A stretch of DNA of 64,000 nt, taken from NCBI RefSeq assembly GCF_020509005.1, contig NC_063020.1, positions 1,426,001 to 1,490,000 of the forward strand, written 5' to 3'. Position 1 is the first letter of the stretch. Each line of letters opens with the position of its first letter. Source of the DNA: Fulvia fulva. Its lineage: Eukaryota; Ascomycota; Dothideomycetes; Mycosphaerellales; Mycosphaerellaceae. A model generated the notes under the pieces. It had not been told where the DNA came from. It worked only from the letters and a program-made list of their open reading frames with translations, and searched no databases. The position numbers were made by a program, and so were the translations under genes. Positions 31,713-42,211 of the stretch are shown piece after piece.

Positions 31713-34700
31713 TCACGCACCACCATAAACGAAAAGGCTCCGAACACTGACTTCCCCAAACCCACTCATGCGCAAGAACTCCCGACCCCGATGACCAGGC
31801 AACTCAGCAACCACCATAACCGTAACATCCGCAGGCCGAACCCCCGCCTTCCGCAGAAGCTGCAGCACTGCCCAAACCGTCTTCCCAGACGAAAGCACAT
31901 CATCCACCACCACGACCTCGCTCCCCTTCGCCACCGCCCCCTTCTCCATCTCAAACGTCTCCTCTCCCTCCGCCGTCCCGCTCAGCGACGAAATATACGA
32001 AGACTCCTTCCCAACCGAAAAAGTCGGAGGCGGAAGTTTCCCAGCCTTGCGGATCAGGGCTAAGGGTAAGTTGAGGTTTGTGGCAAGTGCTGATGCGAAG
32101 ATGAAGCCGCCACTTTCACAGCAAGCTATCGTGTCGATTTTGGGCCAGGATGTTGAGAAGAGGTCGCGCAAGAGGGAGGTGCATAAGGCTAGGCCATCTG
32201 GGTGCTGCGCGATGCCTAGGATGTGGTGGAAGTTTACTCCCGAGCGTGGATGGTTTGGTGTTGAGCGCACCATGTCGGCGAGATGTGTTAGATCTGTCTG
32301 GAGGAGGGGGAGGAGAAAGTGGCTTGCGAATTTCTTGGCTTCTTCGCTGCCCTGCGTGTCGTTGTCGAAGATGAAGTCGGGGGGGCATGTCGTTGCCGAT
32401 GGCGCGGGTGAGTTATTGTTTGGGTAAATCCCAGAGCCAGTCCGAGCTGCTATGTTGTGATTGCTTGTGCGGACACGGGCTTCGAGCACTCTGCTGTATG
32501 GCACTAAATACGAGAAGGTTGCGACTGGGGACTTGTCTCTCATGCCTGTGATCAGAAGCACATCTGCATCTGAATGCTCGTGAACCACCTGCAAGAAGTG
32601 CTGCTCTGGCAGATTGGGTCGTTCTGCGACTTGGCGATCATAGAATGCTGTCAAAGCTGGCCGGTGCTTTTCCTTGTATTCGCAATCGGTCAGTAGCCTC
32701 TCGTAGCTGGCGCCCACAGAAGCTGCATACTCCTTCTTCGTCATATCACTGATGCTGGCCACGTGAACGATATGCTGATCTCCATCGAGTTCATCATTCC
32801 AGGCGGCAGCGCAATAGTCCTTCCCAGCACCGTGGGACCCCGTCACGAGGATGATGAGCCTTGGACCGCGTGGCTTCTGAGGAAGCGGACAGGCGTGAGC
32901 CAGCACTCTATGCGGATCCATCTTCCACTTCAGTCGCCCTAATCTAAGTCGATTGGGTCCGAAAGCATGAGCAGCAAGATCCGCATCTCTGGGATCTCGG
33001 CCGAGATCTGCGCCATAGATGCCACTACTCAAGGGCAACAGATCTCCCACAACACGATACACCCACTCAACCGCTGCCCTTGCAGCTGCAGTGCCGTCTT
33101 GATCGCGCTTCCACACACCTGTAATGACGCAGGCGTAGTCCCAGTCGCGACAGCCAAAGGCAGTAGCATCAGACTTGACATCGGCAATAGCACCTCCGCC
33201 TTGCAGCAGATGGAGATAGCAGAGTGGTGATGATCGAGTTTGCATGGCTGTGAGGAGGGCGTTGACGACTTCTGGAGTGCCAATATCCCTAAGGAAAACA
33301 CAGCGCTTGAAGGCAGAGGTCTTGCCACCCCCGTGGCCGCCGTGCATGCCGGACATGTACATCTCTGATTCGAAGAGTTGTATGCCGTCACACGTCTCGG
33401 ACTTGGTCTCTGTGCCAAGGAGAGAGCGTAAGCACATGGTCGTCGGAGTCATGGCCTCGAATGTGAGACCCGGGGATGCTGCCCCATATAGACTGACGCC
33501 CAAGCTTAGCCGCATACCGTCCCAGTAGAGATACATGTCAACCGAGTTCCGTGTGTAGAGAGTAGCAGCAGTTTTGTTGACGGCATCGATCTTGCCTTGT
33601 GCTTCCACCTCGTCGTTCAGAGGTAGCTTCCAGTTCGTCGTCAGGAAGGTCTCCACAGGGAAGGCTTTGAAGACAACATTCGTTACGACGCCGAAATCTG
33701 TGCCAGCGCCTCGAATAGCCCACAGGACCTCTGCTTCGTTCTCTGGCCGTACTGCGTTCTGAGGAAGATGGTCATCTGGTACCTCGCCGACAACGACAAC
33801 TCTGGCATCGTCGACACTGACCAGCACAGCGCCGACTATAGTATCGCACGTGAGTCCACGGTATCTTGAGAGGTGTCCGATGCCACCCTGGAGCCAAAGT
33901 CCTGCGCCCACGCTTGGACGGGAGCCGAGAGGTACCGTTAGACCGTGTTCCATGGTGCGATGGACGATATCGCCAGCCTTACAGCCAGATCCGACAATGA
34001 CGAGAGTGTCAGAATCCGGCCCAGGCGACTCTGTGCTGCGGTGAATGCTGATCTGGTCGAAGCAGCTCATATCGACTGAGACCACATTGTCCACAATGCA
34101 GTGTGCTCCGTGACTGCCGCCAAGTACTGCCAAGGTAAGGCCATGCTTTATGGCCCACTGAACACAGCCCTGAACCTGGCAGATCCCTGCTGGCTTGACG
34201 ATCGATGCTGGACGACGGTGCCGAGCTTCGGGATTCTTTATCTTGTCCAGCTTCACTGTAGGCACTTTGGCTACAATTTCTTCCAGTTCAAGTGAGCCGT
34301 GAGTGAAGGTGACCATAAGCTCGGGAGAACTGAAGACGTGTCCACCAGATTGGGATCTCTGGCTCAGTTCGCGGCATATCTTGCGCCACTCCTGTTGAGC
34401 AAAATTGCCCTCTTCAGACAGCGGCAAGATCTCACCAGCAACGAAGGAGGCGAAGCTGTCCAAGCTGTTATCCAGGTCAGGCACATGTACCACGCCCTTT
34501 GGGAAGGAAGCAGTGTGTTGACAGACCAGACCATCGAAGTTCAAACTCTCATTGCGGTGGAAGACAATGACCTTGGCTCCATCGGATTTCTTGAGCAGAT
34601 GAAGTGCCTTCTCGATATAGCTCCGCTTCGGAGACATACCATACATGCTGTGGCAAAACAATATGATGTCGAACGCTCCGTGGGATTGTTCGATGCTAAC

Positions 34701-35165
34701 ATCATCATGATCGTTGCCCAGAAAGAACGGCTTCTTGTAGATTGTGGCTGCACCATCAAGGCAGGGTAGAGGAGATGCTGCGCCTTCTCTGCAGAGCAGA
34801 CTCTCTTCCAGCGAAGAAGCGTAAGTATGATTGGGCTCGAACGCGACGTATTGTGTGATATTTCGCCTCAGAACCTCAGGTAGAGCTGCAAGAACGGTTC
34901 GTGGACCAGGTCCGATCTCCAGGACAGAGATTGGGCCCCGAGGTCCATCAGTAAGTTGTCGACAAACTTCAGGATGGATGAAGTCTTCATAGACTGTTGT
35001 GCCAGTCAATAGAAGATCAAAGCCTGTCTCGTATTGACTCTCCGAGAGCCTTTCCCGCTTGACGGATGGGGCTGCCGCTTTCAGGGCGTGTTTCAGCTCG
35101 CCTAGAGTGGCCATTGCGGTTGCTGTCATGGTCGCAGGGAGTTTTGGGGAAAGAGTAGTGTTCAT
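31713..35165 (-). CDS. Four-domain enzyme: SAM methyltransferase / BBE FAD oxidase / PMVK-like kinase / phosphoribosyltransferase
   Basis: Intronless 1150-residue frame. Residues about 40-300 are a SAM-dependent methyltransferase (motif I VLEIGPGPRT at 81-90; post-motifs FDIILFCHSMYGM). Residues about 315-765 are a berberine-bridge/p-cresol-type FAD oxidase. It shows the flavin loop LAVLGGSHGAHC, the second half GLWLQGGIGHLSRYRGLTCD and the BBE C-terminal signature AFGPNRLRLGRLKWKMDP. Residues about 768-955 match animal-type phosphomevalonate kinase (Walker A G776-SHGAGK782, then SYERLLTDCEYKEKHR). Residues about 975-1150 are a type I phosphoribosyltransferase with the PRPP loop EVVVVDDVLSSGKT at 1083-1096. 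All four domains look catalytically equipped. It is transcribed away from a GTP cyclohydrolase I gene 420 bp upstream. Joint function unknown; see findings. Confidence 0.88.
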   Translation of the reverse strand: MNTTLSPKLPATMTATAMATLGELKHALKAAAPSVKRERLSESQYETGFDLLLTGTTVYEDFIHPEVCRQLTDGPRGPISVLEIGPGPRTVLAALPEVLRRNITQYVAFEPNHTYASSLEESLLCREGAASPLPCLDGAATIYKKPFFLGNDHDDVSIEQSHGAFDIILFCHSMYGMSPKRSYIEKALHLLKKSDGAKVIVFHRNESLNFDGLVCQHTASFPKGVVHVPDLDNSLDSFASFVAGEILPLSEEGNFAQQEWRKICRELSQRSQSGGHVFSSPELMVTFTHGSLELEEIVAKVPTVKLDKIKNPEARHRRPASIVKPAGICQVQGCVQWAIKHGLTLAVLGGSHGAHCIVDNVVSVDMSCFDQISIHRSTESPGPDSDTLVIVGSGCKAGDIVHRTMEHGLTVPLGSRPSVGAGLWLQGGIGHLSRYRGLTCDTIVGAVLVSVDDARVVVVGEVPDDHLPQNAVRPENEAEVLWAIRGAGTDFGVVTNVVFKAFPVETFLTTNWKLPLNDEVEAQGKIDAVNKTAATLYTRNSVDMYLYWDGMRLSLGVSLYGAASPGLTFEAMTPTTMCLRSLLGTETKSETCDGIQLFESEMYMSGMHGGHGGGKTSAFKRCVFLRDIGTPEVVNALLTAMQTRSSPLCYLHLLQGGGAIADVKSDATAFGCRDWDYACVITGVWKRDQDGTAAARAAVEWVYRVVGDLLPLSSGIYGADLGRDPRDADLAAHAFGPNRLRLGRLKWKMDPHRVLAHACPLPQKPRGPRLIILVTGSHGAGKDYCAAAWNDELDGDQHIVHVASISDMTKKEYAASVGASYERLLTDCEYKEKHRPALTAFYDRQVAERPNLPEQHFLQVVHEHSDADVLLITGMRDKSPVATFSYLVPYSRVLEARVRTSNHNIAARTGSGIYPNNNSPAPSATTCPPDFIFDNDTQGSEEAKKFASHFLLPLLQTDLTHLADMVRSTPNHPRSGVNFHHILGIAQHPDGLALCTSLLRDLFSTSWPKIDTIACCESGGFIFASALATNLNLPLALIRKAGKLPPPTFSVGKESSYISSLSGTAEGEETFEMEKGAVAKGSEVVVVDDVLSSGKTVWAVLQLLRKAGVRPADVTVMVVAELPGHRGREFLRMSGFGEVSVRSLFVYGGA

Positions 35166-35585
35166 GGCCCGTTCGGCAGCTGAGAAGATAAGTGACTCGC
35201 GGTGATTGTGACGAATGGGAGACTTGCATCATGCAGAGACGCCATAGAACATACGTGAATGGCCACATCTGCGGCATGCACGCACGGCGTGTTTGCCATG
35301 GAAGACCGCAGCTTGTAGACACGCTTCCATAAGCATGCATCTGCGAGTTTTCCGCTGGAGAGCGGGTTGCGTCTTTGTTGCTGCGGACAGCGCTGCAGGC
35401 AAGCGGCCTTCCAAAGCTCTTTCGGACGATGCCAGAGCAGCCGATGCATAGCGCGTGTGGAAGTCTCAGCTAGATCTCCCGGGAATGCTTGCTGTAGCAT
35501 AAAGAAGTCGGCTGCGTTGAAAGTAGTGTCGTGCTTGGGTCAGCCATGCTTCTGTATTGCAATAGTTCGCGACTACATTGGTCTC
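35166..35585. promoter_or_regulatory. Shared divergent promoter region
   Basis: 420 bp separate the start codons of the four-domain enzyme (minus) and GTP cyclohydrolase I (plus). No other gene fits in it, so both promoters must lie here or overlap the 5' leaders. No specific operator was recognised. Co-regulation is inferred from the geometry. Confidence 0.5.
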
Positions 35586-36362
35586 ATGATGACCAACGAC
35601 ACGCCAACCATGCCAAACGAGACCCATCCTTCATCAACAGTGGTGGAGACATCCCAGCAGAGGCAATTGGAAACTGAAGACAGTGTTAGCAGCCAGTGTA
35701 GCACTTCAGGAGGTAAGGATGGCCACTTGCTTCCTTTGCACGGTTCCGTACTGACACAATCCATAGGCGGTAATATGCAACAACCCGTTCATGACGACAC
35801 AGACCAGCGCAGAGCAAACATCGCTGCCGCTGCCCAGACGATACTGGCCAATGTGGGCGAAGACCCTGATCGTGAAGGCTTACTCAAGACTCCGGAGCGC
35901 TTTGCCAAAGCCTTGCAGTTCTTCACCTCAGGCTACGGCATGAACCCAGAAGTCGTGACCAACGATGCCATATTCACCGTCGATTGCAATGACATCGTAG
36001 TAGTCCAGGGGATCGACGTGTCGAGCTTATGCGAGCATCATCTTGTGCCGTTTGTTGGCAAGATCCACATCGGATACAAACCAAGAGGCCAGGTGCTGGG
36101 GTTGTCGAAGTTCGTGCGCATTGTGGAGGTCTATGCAAGGCGGCTGCAGGTCCAGGAGCGTTTGACCAAGCAGGTGGCAGAGGCTATCGAGCAGATGTTG
36201 CAGCCGGAGGGCGTTGTGGTCATGGCCGAATGTTCTCACATGTGCATGTCAATGCGAGGCGTGCAGCAGGTGGGAACCGTCACGACAACGCTCTCCAGGA
36301 CAGGCATCTTCTTGCGCGATGCACAGATGTATGAGGAGTTCCGTAGTATGCTTCGGCGTTGA
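35586..36362 (+). CDS. GTP cyclohydrolase I
   Basis: Converts GTP to 7,8-dihydroneopterin triphosphate, the entry step to folate and pterins. The start is taken at the tandem ATG ATG at 35586; the frame stays open further upstream but there it has poor composition. A 54-nt intron (35713-35766, GTAAGG...CATAG) lies in the N-terminal extension, is a multiple of three and is stop-free. The core contains [16 protein letters not shown] and the zinc and active-site loop [17 protein letters not shown]. It also contains [20 protein letters not shown] and the second zinc Cys in [11 protein letters not shown]. About 240 residues, usual for fungal FOL2-type enzymes. Whether this is the only copy in the genome or a pathway-dedicated paralogue cannot be told here. 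Its neighbour is the four-domain enzyme, divergently transcribed. Confidence 0.93.
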   Translation: MMTNDTPTMPNETHPSSTVVETSQQRQLETEDSVSSQCSTSGGKDGHLLPLHGSVLTQSIGGNMQQPVHDDTDQRRANIAAAAQTILANVGEDPDREGLLKTPERFAKALQFFTSGYGMNPEVVTNDAIFTVDCNDIVVVQGIDVSSLCEHHLVPFVGKIHIGYKPRGQVLGLSKFVRIVEVYARRLQVQERLTKQVAEAIEQMLQPEGVVVMAECSHMCMSMRGVQQVGTVTTTLSRTGIFLRDAQMYEEFRSMLRR

Positions 36363-36756
36363 CAATACGATGGGCGTAGATGAAGAAGTGGCAGAAGAGG
36401 ATACGAGGTAGGAAGGATGAGGCGGTGTTTCAGTTCGCGCTCTCACGTGATATTCTTGGCATGATCCACCACCACAGGTGCACAGCTCCTCCCACCGCCC
36501 CTGCAATCTTGTTTCATCAACGAACCAGGCATTGACATCACACCTCTCTCGCTCATGCCACCATCGTATCGCGGTGCTACAAGAGACACATGAGGCTCGA
36601 TGTGTCGGGTGGTGTCGCTCATGAACAATCAACCGCTGATTACCCCCATCGTGTCTAATATACAGACGTGGACTCTCAAGAGATGCCAGTCTTCCATACA
36701 TGAGAACAGTCGCAATGAAAAGCTGACAGCGGCAGAGCTAACGAGAACATCCAACA
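36363..36756. other. Convergent intergenic region
   Basis: The GTP cyclohydrolase I and glycosyltransferase genes converge here. Nothing beyond their 3' ends was recognised. Confidence 0.5.
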
Positions 36757-38321
36757 CTAATCTTGATTTCGATCTTCCCTCCTCTTCACCCATACTTCTT
36801 TCACCTCCTCACAGTTCCTCTTCACCATGACATCCAAGATCCGCTGCACCATCCACCCACTAACAGCGCCAGTCAACTCATCCTTCCGGGCCTTCGGGAC
36901 TCGATCGCCAGCACTGCCCTGATCTGGCATCATACCGATCTTCCACCCGAACCTCACGCGACGATTTGCACGACATGATCCTTTCCTCCAGGCCCATTGC
37001 ATACAGCTTGCCTCCTGCGTACAGAACCCTTCACAACTCGCCGCACTATGGTAGGATGCTGCAGGATCAGGACTGTTCCCAGTCTGCTCAAAGACCCAAT
37101 CGGCGCTGAGATTGTCCCAATCTATTATCCTGCCATGTGGAGCTGACTTGATGCGACGCATGACGAGGCCCAGGAAGACGTCTCGATGCAGCATGGGTAT
37201 GTTTGCAGGTCTGAAACTTCGCCAGGAGCGTTCGAAGTGGAAGAGCTTGTCGACAGCAGCGGCATCGACATGGTGCCAGGAAATAGCAGGACGGCACCAG
37301 TGGTTCTCGCTCCAGTCGAGGCTTATGACGGACTCTCCTTGGAAGAGCGGAAAGCTGGTCGTCAGTCTGACTGGCGTCTCCGCCGCATAGAGAACTTCGG
37401 CAAGTATCTGATCTCCACAGCAGCGATCGGCTAGTGTCACATCCCAGTGCCGTTGGTTGCGCATATACTCTTTTCGCACGATACCGACCGCGGGCGCCGA
37501 CATCAAGATTCCTGATCCACCGTGAGCGAATTCCATATGTCCAATCATGGTTTGCGATCCAGCGTAGATCGGCTTGGTAGGATCGAAAGTCGCCAGCTGC
37601 ATCAGTAGATTCGGCAATGACACCGCAGTATCAGCCTCCATGAAGAAGAACCACTTCTTGCCTGCGAACTCCTCGTCTGCACAAGCCGAGATCATGGGCA
37701 AGAATTTCCATTTGTCCAGCCTTCGCGAGATATTGTCGCCTCCATTTGCGGCCTCTTCCCCCAACTGTTGCCGCCTCGCAGACTCTTTCGCAATCTCTCC
37801 AGGATCGGCACCGCTCTTGATATGCTTCAGAAGTTTGTCGTATGCAAACCCATCTTTGGACTGTCCCAGGACGTCTTTCAGAACTGGATGGAGCGCATCG
37901 CGGACTTCAAGATTATGACCAAAGGACTGAGGGTAGTCGGAGTAGACTCGATATGTGAGTGCTTCGCAGGCCAAGGTAGTGGTCAGATGGATCGGGAGCT
38001 TGCCGTATATCTCGGTCGAGCCTGTCTTGATGACAACTACCAGATCTTTGAGGCCGTTTGCGACAAGCGCATCGCAGTAGGAGGTGTGTGGTCGCAATGG
38101 CGCTGTGTTGTTGTCCACGTACGTATAGTTCGTCCACGCTTTCAAGGCCCCAAGTCCTGGGAAGCTGAGCGTACGCGCTTCGTTGACACGGACGTATCTG
38201 ATCAGAAAGGCCACAGCAAGAAGTCCCGCGAACACGAACTGTATGTGGTTCAGCGGCGATACAAATTGTCATGATTGCTGACAGAACTTACCACTCTATC
38301 AGTCCGCCGCCTGTGGATCAT
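36757..38321 (-). CDS. GT31-like Golgi glycosyltransferase (paralogue 1)
   Basis: Type II membrane protein. A tiny first exon (38321-38292) encodes MIHRRRTDRV; a GTAAGT...CATACAG intron joins it to FVFAGLLAVAFLIRYV, so a basic cytosolic tail is followed at once by the signal anchor. The lumenal part has the fungal GT31/DUF604 blocks DLVVVIKTGSTEIYGKLPIH and RVYSDYPQ. It also has KWKFLPMISACADEEF, the acidic metal site FFFMEADTAVSLPNLL, FAHGGSGILMS and CCGDQILAEVL. A Cys-rich PAN/Apple-like stretch (CEGFCTQEASCMQWAW) closes the protein. It probably adds sugars to secreted or wall glycoproteins. A paralogue lies 5 kb away, on the other side of an adhesin gene. Sugar donor not predictable. Confidence 0.85.
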
Positions 38322-38862
38322 CGCCTCCCGTCGTCAAGGGCCAAAGATTATCTGCCTATCACGAGAAGCGCAAGAAGGTCATCGTCGCAAGTACAGTTGT
38401 CGAGAAGTTGAGAAGACTGCAGAATGTACCTTGCATGGGTGCGGCCACGGAAGGAGTTTGTACTACCATCGGCAGACGACTGCACGCACTCTTGATGCTG
38501 GAATCGAATGCACAGATGTGGGCAACCCATGAGGAAGCAATGCTCTGTATGCTACCGATGTGACCAGAGGACTACTGAGACGACCAGCGAAAGAGCATTT
38601 TTCTGGTAGATGGCCATATTTTGCGAACCTCTCACGAGTTGAAGCAAGGGGTTGGGCGGCCTGAAAACGTGTCTTTCCGTACTGGTGGTCATTAGTCAGG
38701 AGCTTTCGAAGACCTTGCACAGAGAACCTTAAAGACCTGAGAGAATGTCTTGTGATTGCTTCTCGAATCGAAATTTTGTGATGTATTACAAAGGATCGTA
38801 GCCATGCTCGTACCGCACTGCAGTAACTGTACAGCCTAATCCCATTGACACGTCGATCGCGG
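38322..38862. other. Intergenic region
   Basis: Between glycosyltransferase paralogue 1 and the adhesin 3' end. No gene recognised. Confidence 0.45.
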
Positions 38863-41800
38863 TCAAGACTCTGCGCCCCATGCATCGCTAAATACTTTAC
38901 TCCCATCACAGGACCTCGTCAGAAGTAGAGGTGAGCCTATATAGGTACTGGCCTGGCTCAGCACCGTATTACCTCCTGGCCCGACTATATTCCAATCCAG
39001 CCGCACGCCACCCGCTGCATTGAAAAATACCCAGCGGATTGGGATATATTCACCGCCACTCGAAGTGAAGGTGATTTTGTTAGTCCGAAATTGGCCAAAG
39101 TAACTTGCTTCTGCCTGTATGTTACTTTTACTGTATCCGCGGATGGCAAGATCGCCAACCCAGGCCTGGATGCGATCGTCGGCACCAACAAGTGTCAGAA
39201 TGTACGTCCCGCAATCAGGTGCGTATAACCATGCCCCTAACGAACGGTTAACGGAATGCAGACTGGTCTGTGACTGATGAGACTTACGATGATTCACGTT
39301 AACATAATCTCGGCCCTGACCCGGCCCTAAAGATTGTCCATATGATCTCAACTGTGGATCTAGCACGACTTCAGTTCCGATCTGTGGTGCCACACCTGTC
39401 GGAGGAAGCCTTATCGGCGATTGTGCAGTTTTCATATAGTCGGGACTGAAGTCGTTGCCGGATAAAAACTGAAATGTGGCAAACTCGGCGCCTGTATTGC
39501 CGCACGTTGTAGGCATTGGTAAAACGTTGCACGTCGTGGTAGCGGTAACAGTTTGAGTCCTCGTGGATACTTGGGTAATGTAAAGAGTAGAGGCCGGCTG
39601 GGTGAATGTTGAAGTGAGTGTCTGGCTGATTGTGCGAGTTTTGGTGACTGCATCAGCGGTGCTGACATATGTGTACGTACTGACGCTGGTACTGATGCTG
39701 GTGGTGAGGATTGTGGATGCGGCAAGCTGGGACAGGGTCGTGCTCGTCTCGATCAATGTTTCCGTGACCTGGGGGAGAATTGAAGTAGCGGTAGTCGTGA
39801 TCCAGTACGAGGTGCTGAAAGTGGTAATGATGACACTCGTAGCAGTTTCCGTAAGTGTGAGCTCCGTTGTGGCAGTAACTGGGTAGCTTGATAGCTCAGT
39901 CAGGGTTACTGTGCTAGCTAGCTGCGTAGAGGTGACTGTTGTGGGAACCAGGGAGAGGCTCAGTTCAGTTAATGTCACGGTACTGGCTAACTGTGTGGAA
40001 GTGGCTATAGTGGTGACTGGATAGCTTGATAGCTCTGTAAGGGTCACTGTGCTAGCCAGCTGCGTAGAGGTGACTGTTGTGGGAACGAGGGAGAGGCTCA
40101 ATTCTGTCGTGGTGATCCAGTAGCTTGTAAGGTATGTGCTAACTTCGAGACTCGTAGCCGTTTCCGTCCTGGTCAGCTCGGCCGTTGTGGTGACTGGGTA
40201 GCTGGACAATTCTGTTAAAGTCACGGTAGCCGTGCTGGCTTCTTGTGTGTAGGTAGCTGTTGTTGGGACCAAGGAGATGCTCAATTTTGTTTCAGTTACC
40301 CAGTAGCTCGTGAGATATGTGCTCACAATGGTGCTGGCTTCTTGTGTAGAGACGATCGTCGTTGGCCCTCGAGAAATACTCAGCTCCGTCTCAGTGAGCC
40401 AGTAGCTCGTGAGGTAGGTGCTCACGATCGGTCTGAGCTCTGTCAGAGTTTGCGTGATTTCTTGTGTCGTGACAACAGCATAGCTAGACAGCTCTGTTGT
40501 AGTCACCGCAGGAAGCGTTTCCGCAGTTTGGATTACGACACGGTCCGTGGTGAAAGTGACTTCGAGCGTCAGAGTTGAAGCCGATTGATTGCTGGTAGTT
40601 GTGATGGTCTCCGTGCTGGCGCTTTGCGTGGTCACCAAGATGCGTGTCGATGGCTCGCCGGGGATCGAGGTCGTAACTGTCAAGGTGGACGCCGGGTAGG
40701 TAGTCTCGAATGTTTGGGTCTGGTCAAAGGGTCAGTGGTGCAGCTGAAAGGAGGATGCATCGTTGGTACATACGATGGTACTTGCTGGAATTACACTGAT
40801 GGAAGTGCTGATTGAGAGCACTGTTGTCAAGATCGTGATCTCCTCTCGAACAGTGGTGGGCTGAAGCACGGTCGTCGTCAGAGGCGTATATATTGTGAAG
40901 TACGAAGTCGTTGGGTCAAGCAATACGGTCTGTGTCGAGACTTGAACGGCACCCTCGGCAGTGTATGTCATCACTTCTGTGGACGTCACTTCACGCAGCG
41001 AGACGACAGTGGAGCCCCCTTGTGTCGTCGTGCCCGTGATAGTGATGACTTCTGTGCTCGCCGGCAGAACGACTGTGTTAGCGGGTAGCGTCGTCGTGAC
41101 AGGATCGACCGAAGGTGAAGAAATAATGGTGATCGTGGGCGCGGCCGCTGTACCAGGCACTGTATTTGTTATTGTGAGGCTAATAGTAGAGTATGAGGTC
41201 ACGGGCTGTGCGCTCAGATAGAGAGTGCTGACTTGTTCAATCGTCGTAGTTTGCGTTGTGAAAACTGTGCTCTCGGGTAGGGCGTAAGCCACAGTAGTGG
41301 TGTACGGAATGCTCGTTGTGATTAGCTGCGTGGAGGGAATCGGCGTATAGATGATCGTCACATTCTCGACGCCATCATCAGGTGGGCTCGTCCCACCCGC
41401 AACAGTGGTGTTCAGACGCAGTGCCGAGAAGTTGGGCGTCTGAATGTAGTACTGGTTGGTGATGGTGTTGTAGAAGGTGCACTCCACGCCATCGTAGGTA
41501 AACGCAACGCAAGCTGAATTTGCTGAGCACTGTAAACTGCAGTCATTCGCAGCGTCTCGCGCCGCTATCGTACGCGCGAGAATGTCTGATATGACCTCGC
41601 CTTGGAAAACGACTGAACAAGCTGCTATCCAATTAGCAGCATTGTCTTCAATCTGCTGACCATCGGGCAGTGGACAAGGCCCAACAGCTTCTTCGGCCAC
41701 GATTCCACCGCTATCGCCTGTTACGGTTGGTCCAGCTGGCTCCACTACCGTCTGTGTCGTGCCTCCAGTCGTATAAGTGGTCACGAACCCGCCAGGGAAC

Positions 41801-42211
41801 GTTGCTGTCGTTACGTATCCGCCATAAATGGACAGCTTAGTGACCAGCAACACCGAAGAAGTAGACTCGGTAGCAAGGCTCGTGATCGAAGCTGATGTGG
41901 CTGAGGCTGTCAACGTGCCATTTGGGTAGGCCGACGGACTAGGTACCACAGTCCCAGGTGCAGTGAAAGACGGACTTGAGAATATCAAGTCCGATGGCGT
42001 GAAGGTGAACGGTATCGAGGAACCATCATTGGAAATCCATCCAACCGAAGGGAAGATGGTAGTCGTTCGGGTCGGACATTGTCGCGACACGGTCTTCGTA
42101 ATGACTTGGAGACCTGATCGCTCTGGTCAACAATATTTCGATCGGGTCAGACAACTGATATTGCTTACCAGAGACTTGTGCTGCAACCAAGCACACCGCC
42201 AGAAGGCGCAT
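38863..42211 (-). CDS. Secreted Ser/Thr-rich adhesin with GLEYA/PA14-like C-terminal domain
   Basis: Exon 1 starts at 42211 with signal peptide MRLLAVCLVAAQVS; an intron (GTAAGC...GACCAG) joins it to the long second exon (42120 to about 40780). That exon includes a cysteine-bearing module (DCSLQCSANSACVAFTYDG, PAN-like). Another intron near 40.68-40.78 kb joins the third exon, made of many Ser/Thr-rich units with TELSSYPV and TYLTSYW motifs. The C-terminus holds a GLEYA/PA14-like lectin fold: FLSGNDFSPDYMKT, the intron-joined WLYAPDCGTYILTLVGADDR and YIPIRWVFFNAAGGVRLDW. It ends at 38863 without an obvious GPI signal. A 51-nt stop-free intron lies in this domain. About 1060 residues. Probable wall-bound glycan-binding adhesin, heavily O-glycosylated. 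Confidence 0.82.
39883..40460 (-). repeat. Tandem repeats inside the adhesin gene
   Basis: Near-identical blocks recur in the Ser/Thr-rich region, for example at 39903-39967 and 40039-40104 (CTGCGTAGAGGTGACTGTTG core). Related units lie around 40130 and 40310-40410. In protein they give repeated TELSLSLVPTTVTSTQ, LASTVTLTELSSYPV and TYLTSYW units. Such intragenic repeats commonly change copy number in fungal adhesins. Confidence 0.75.
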
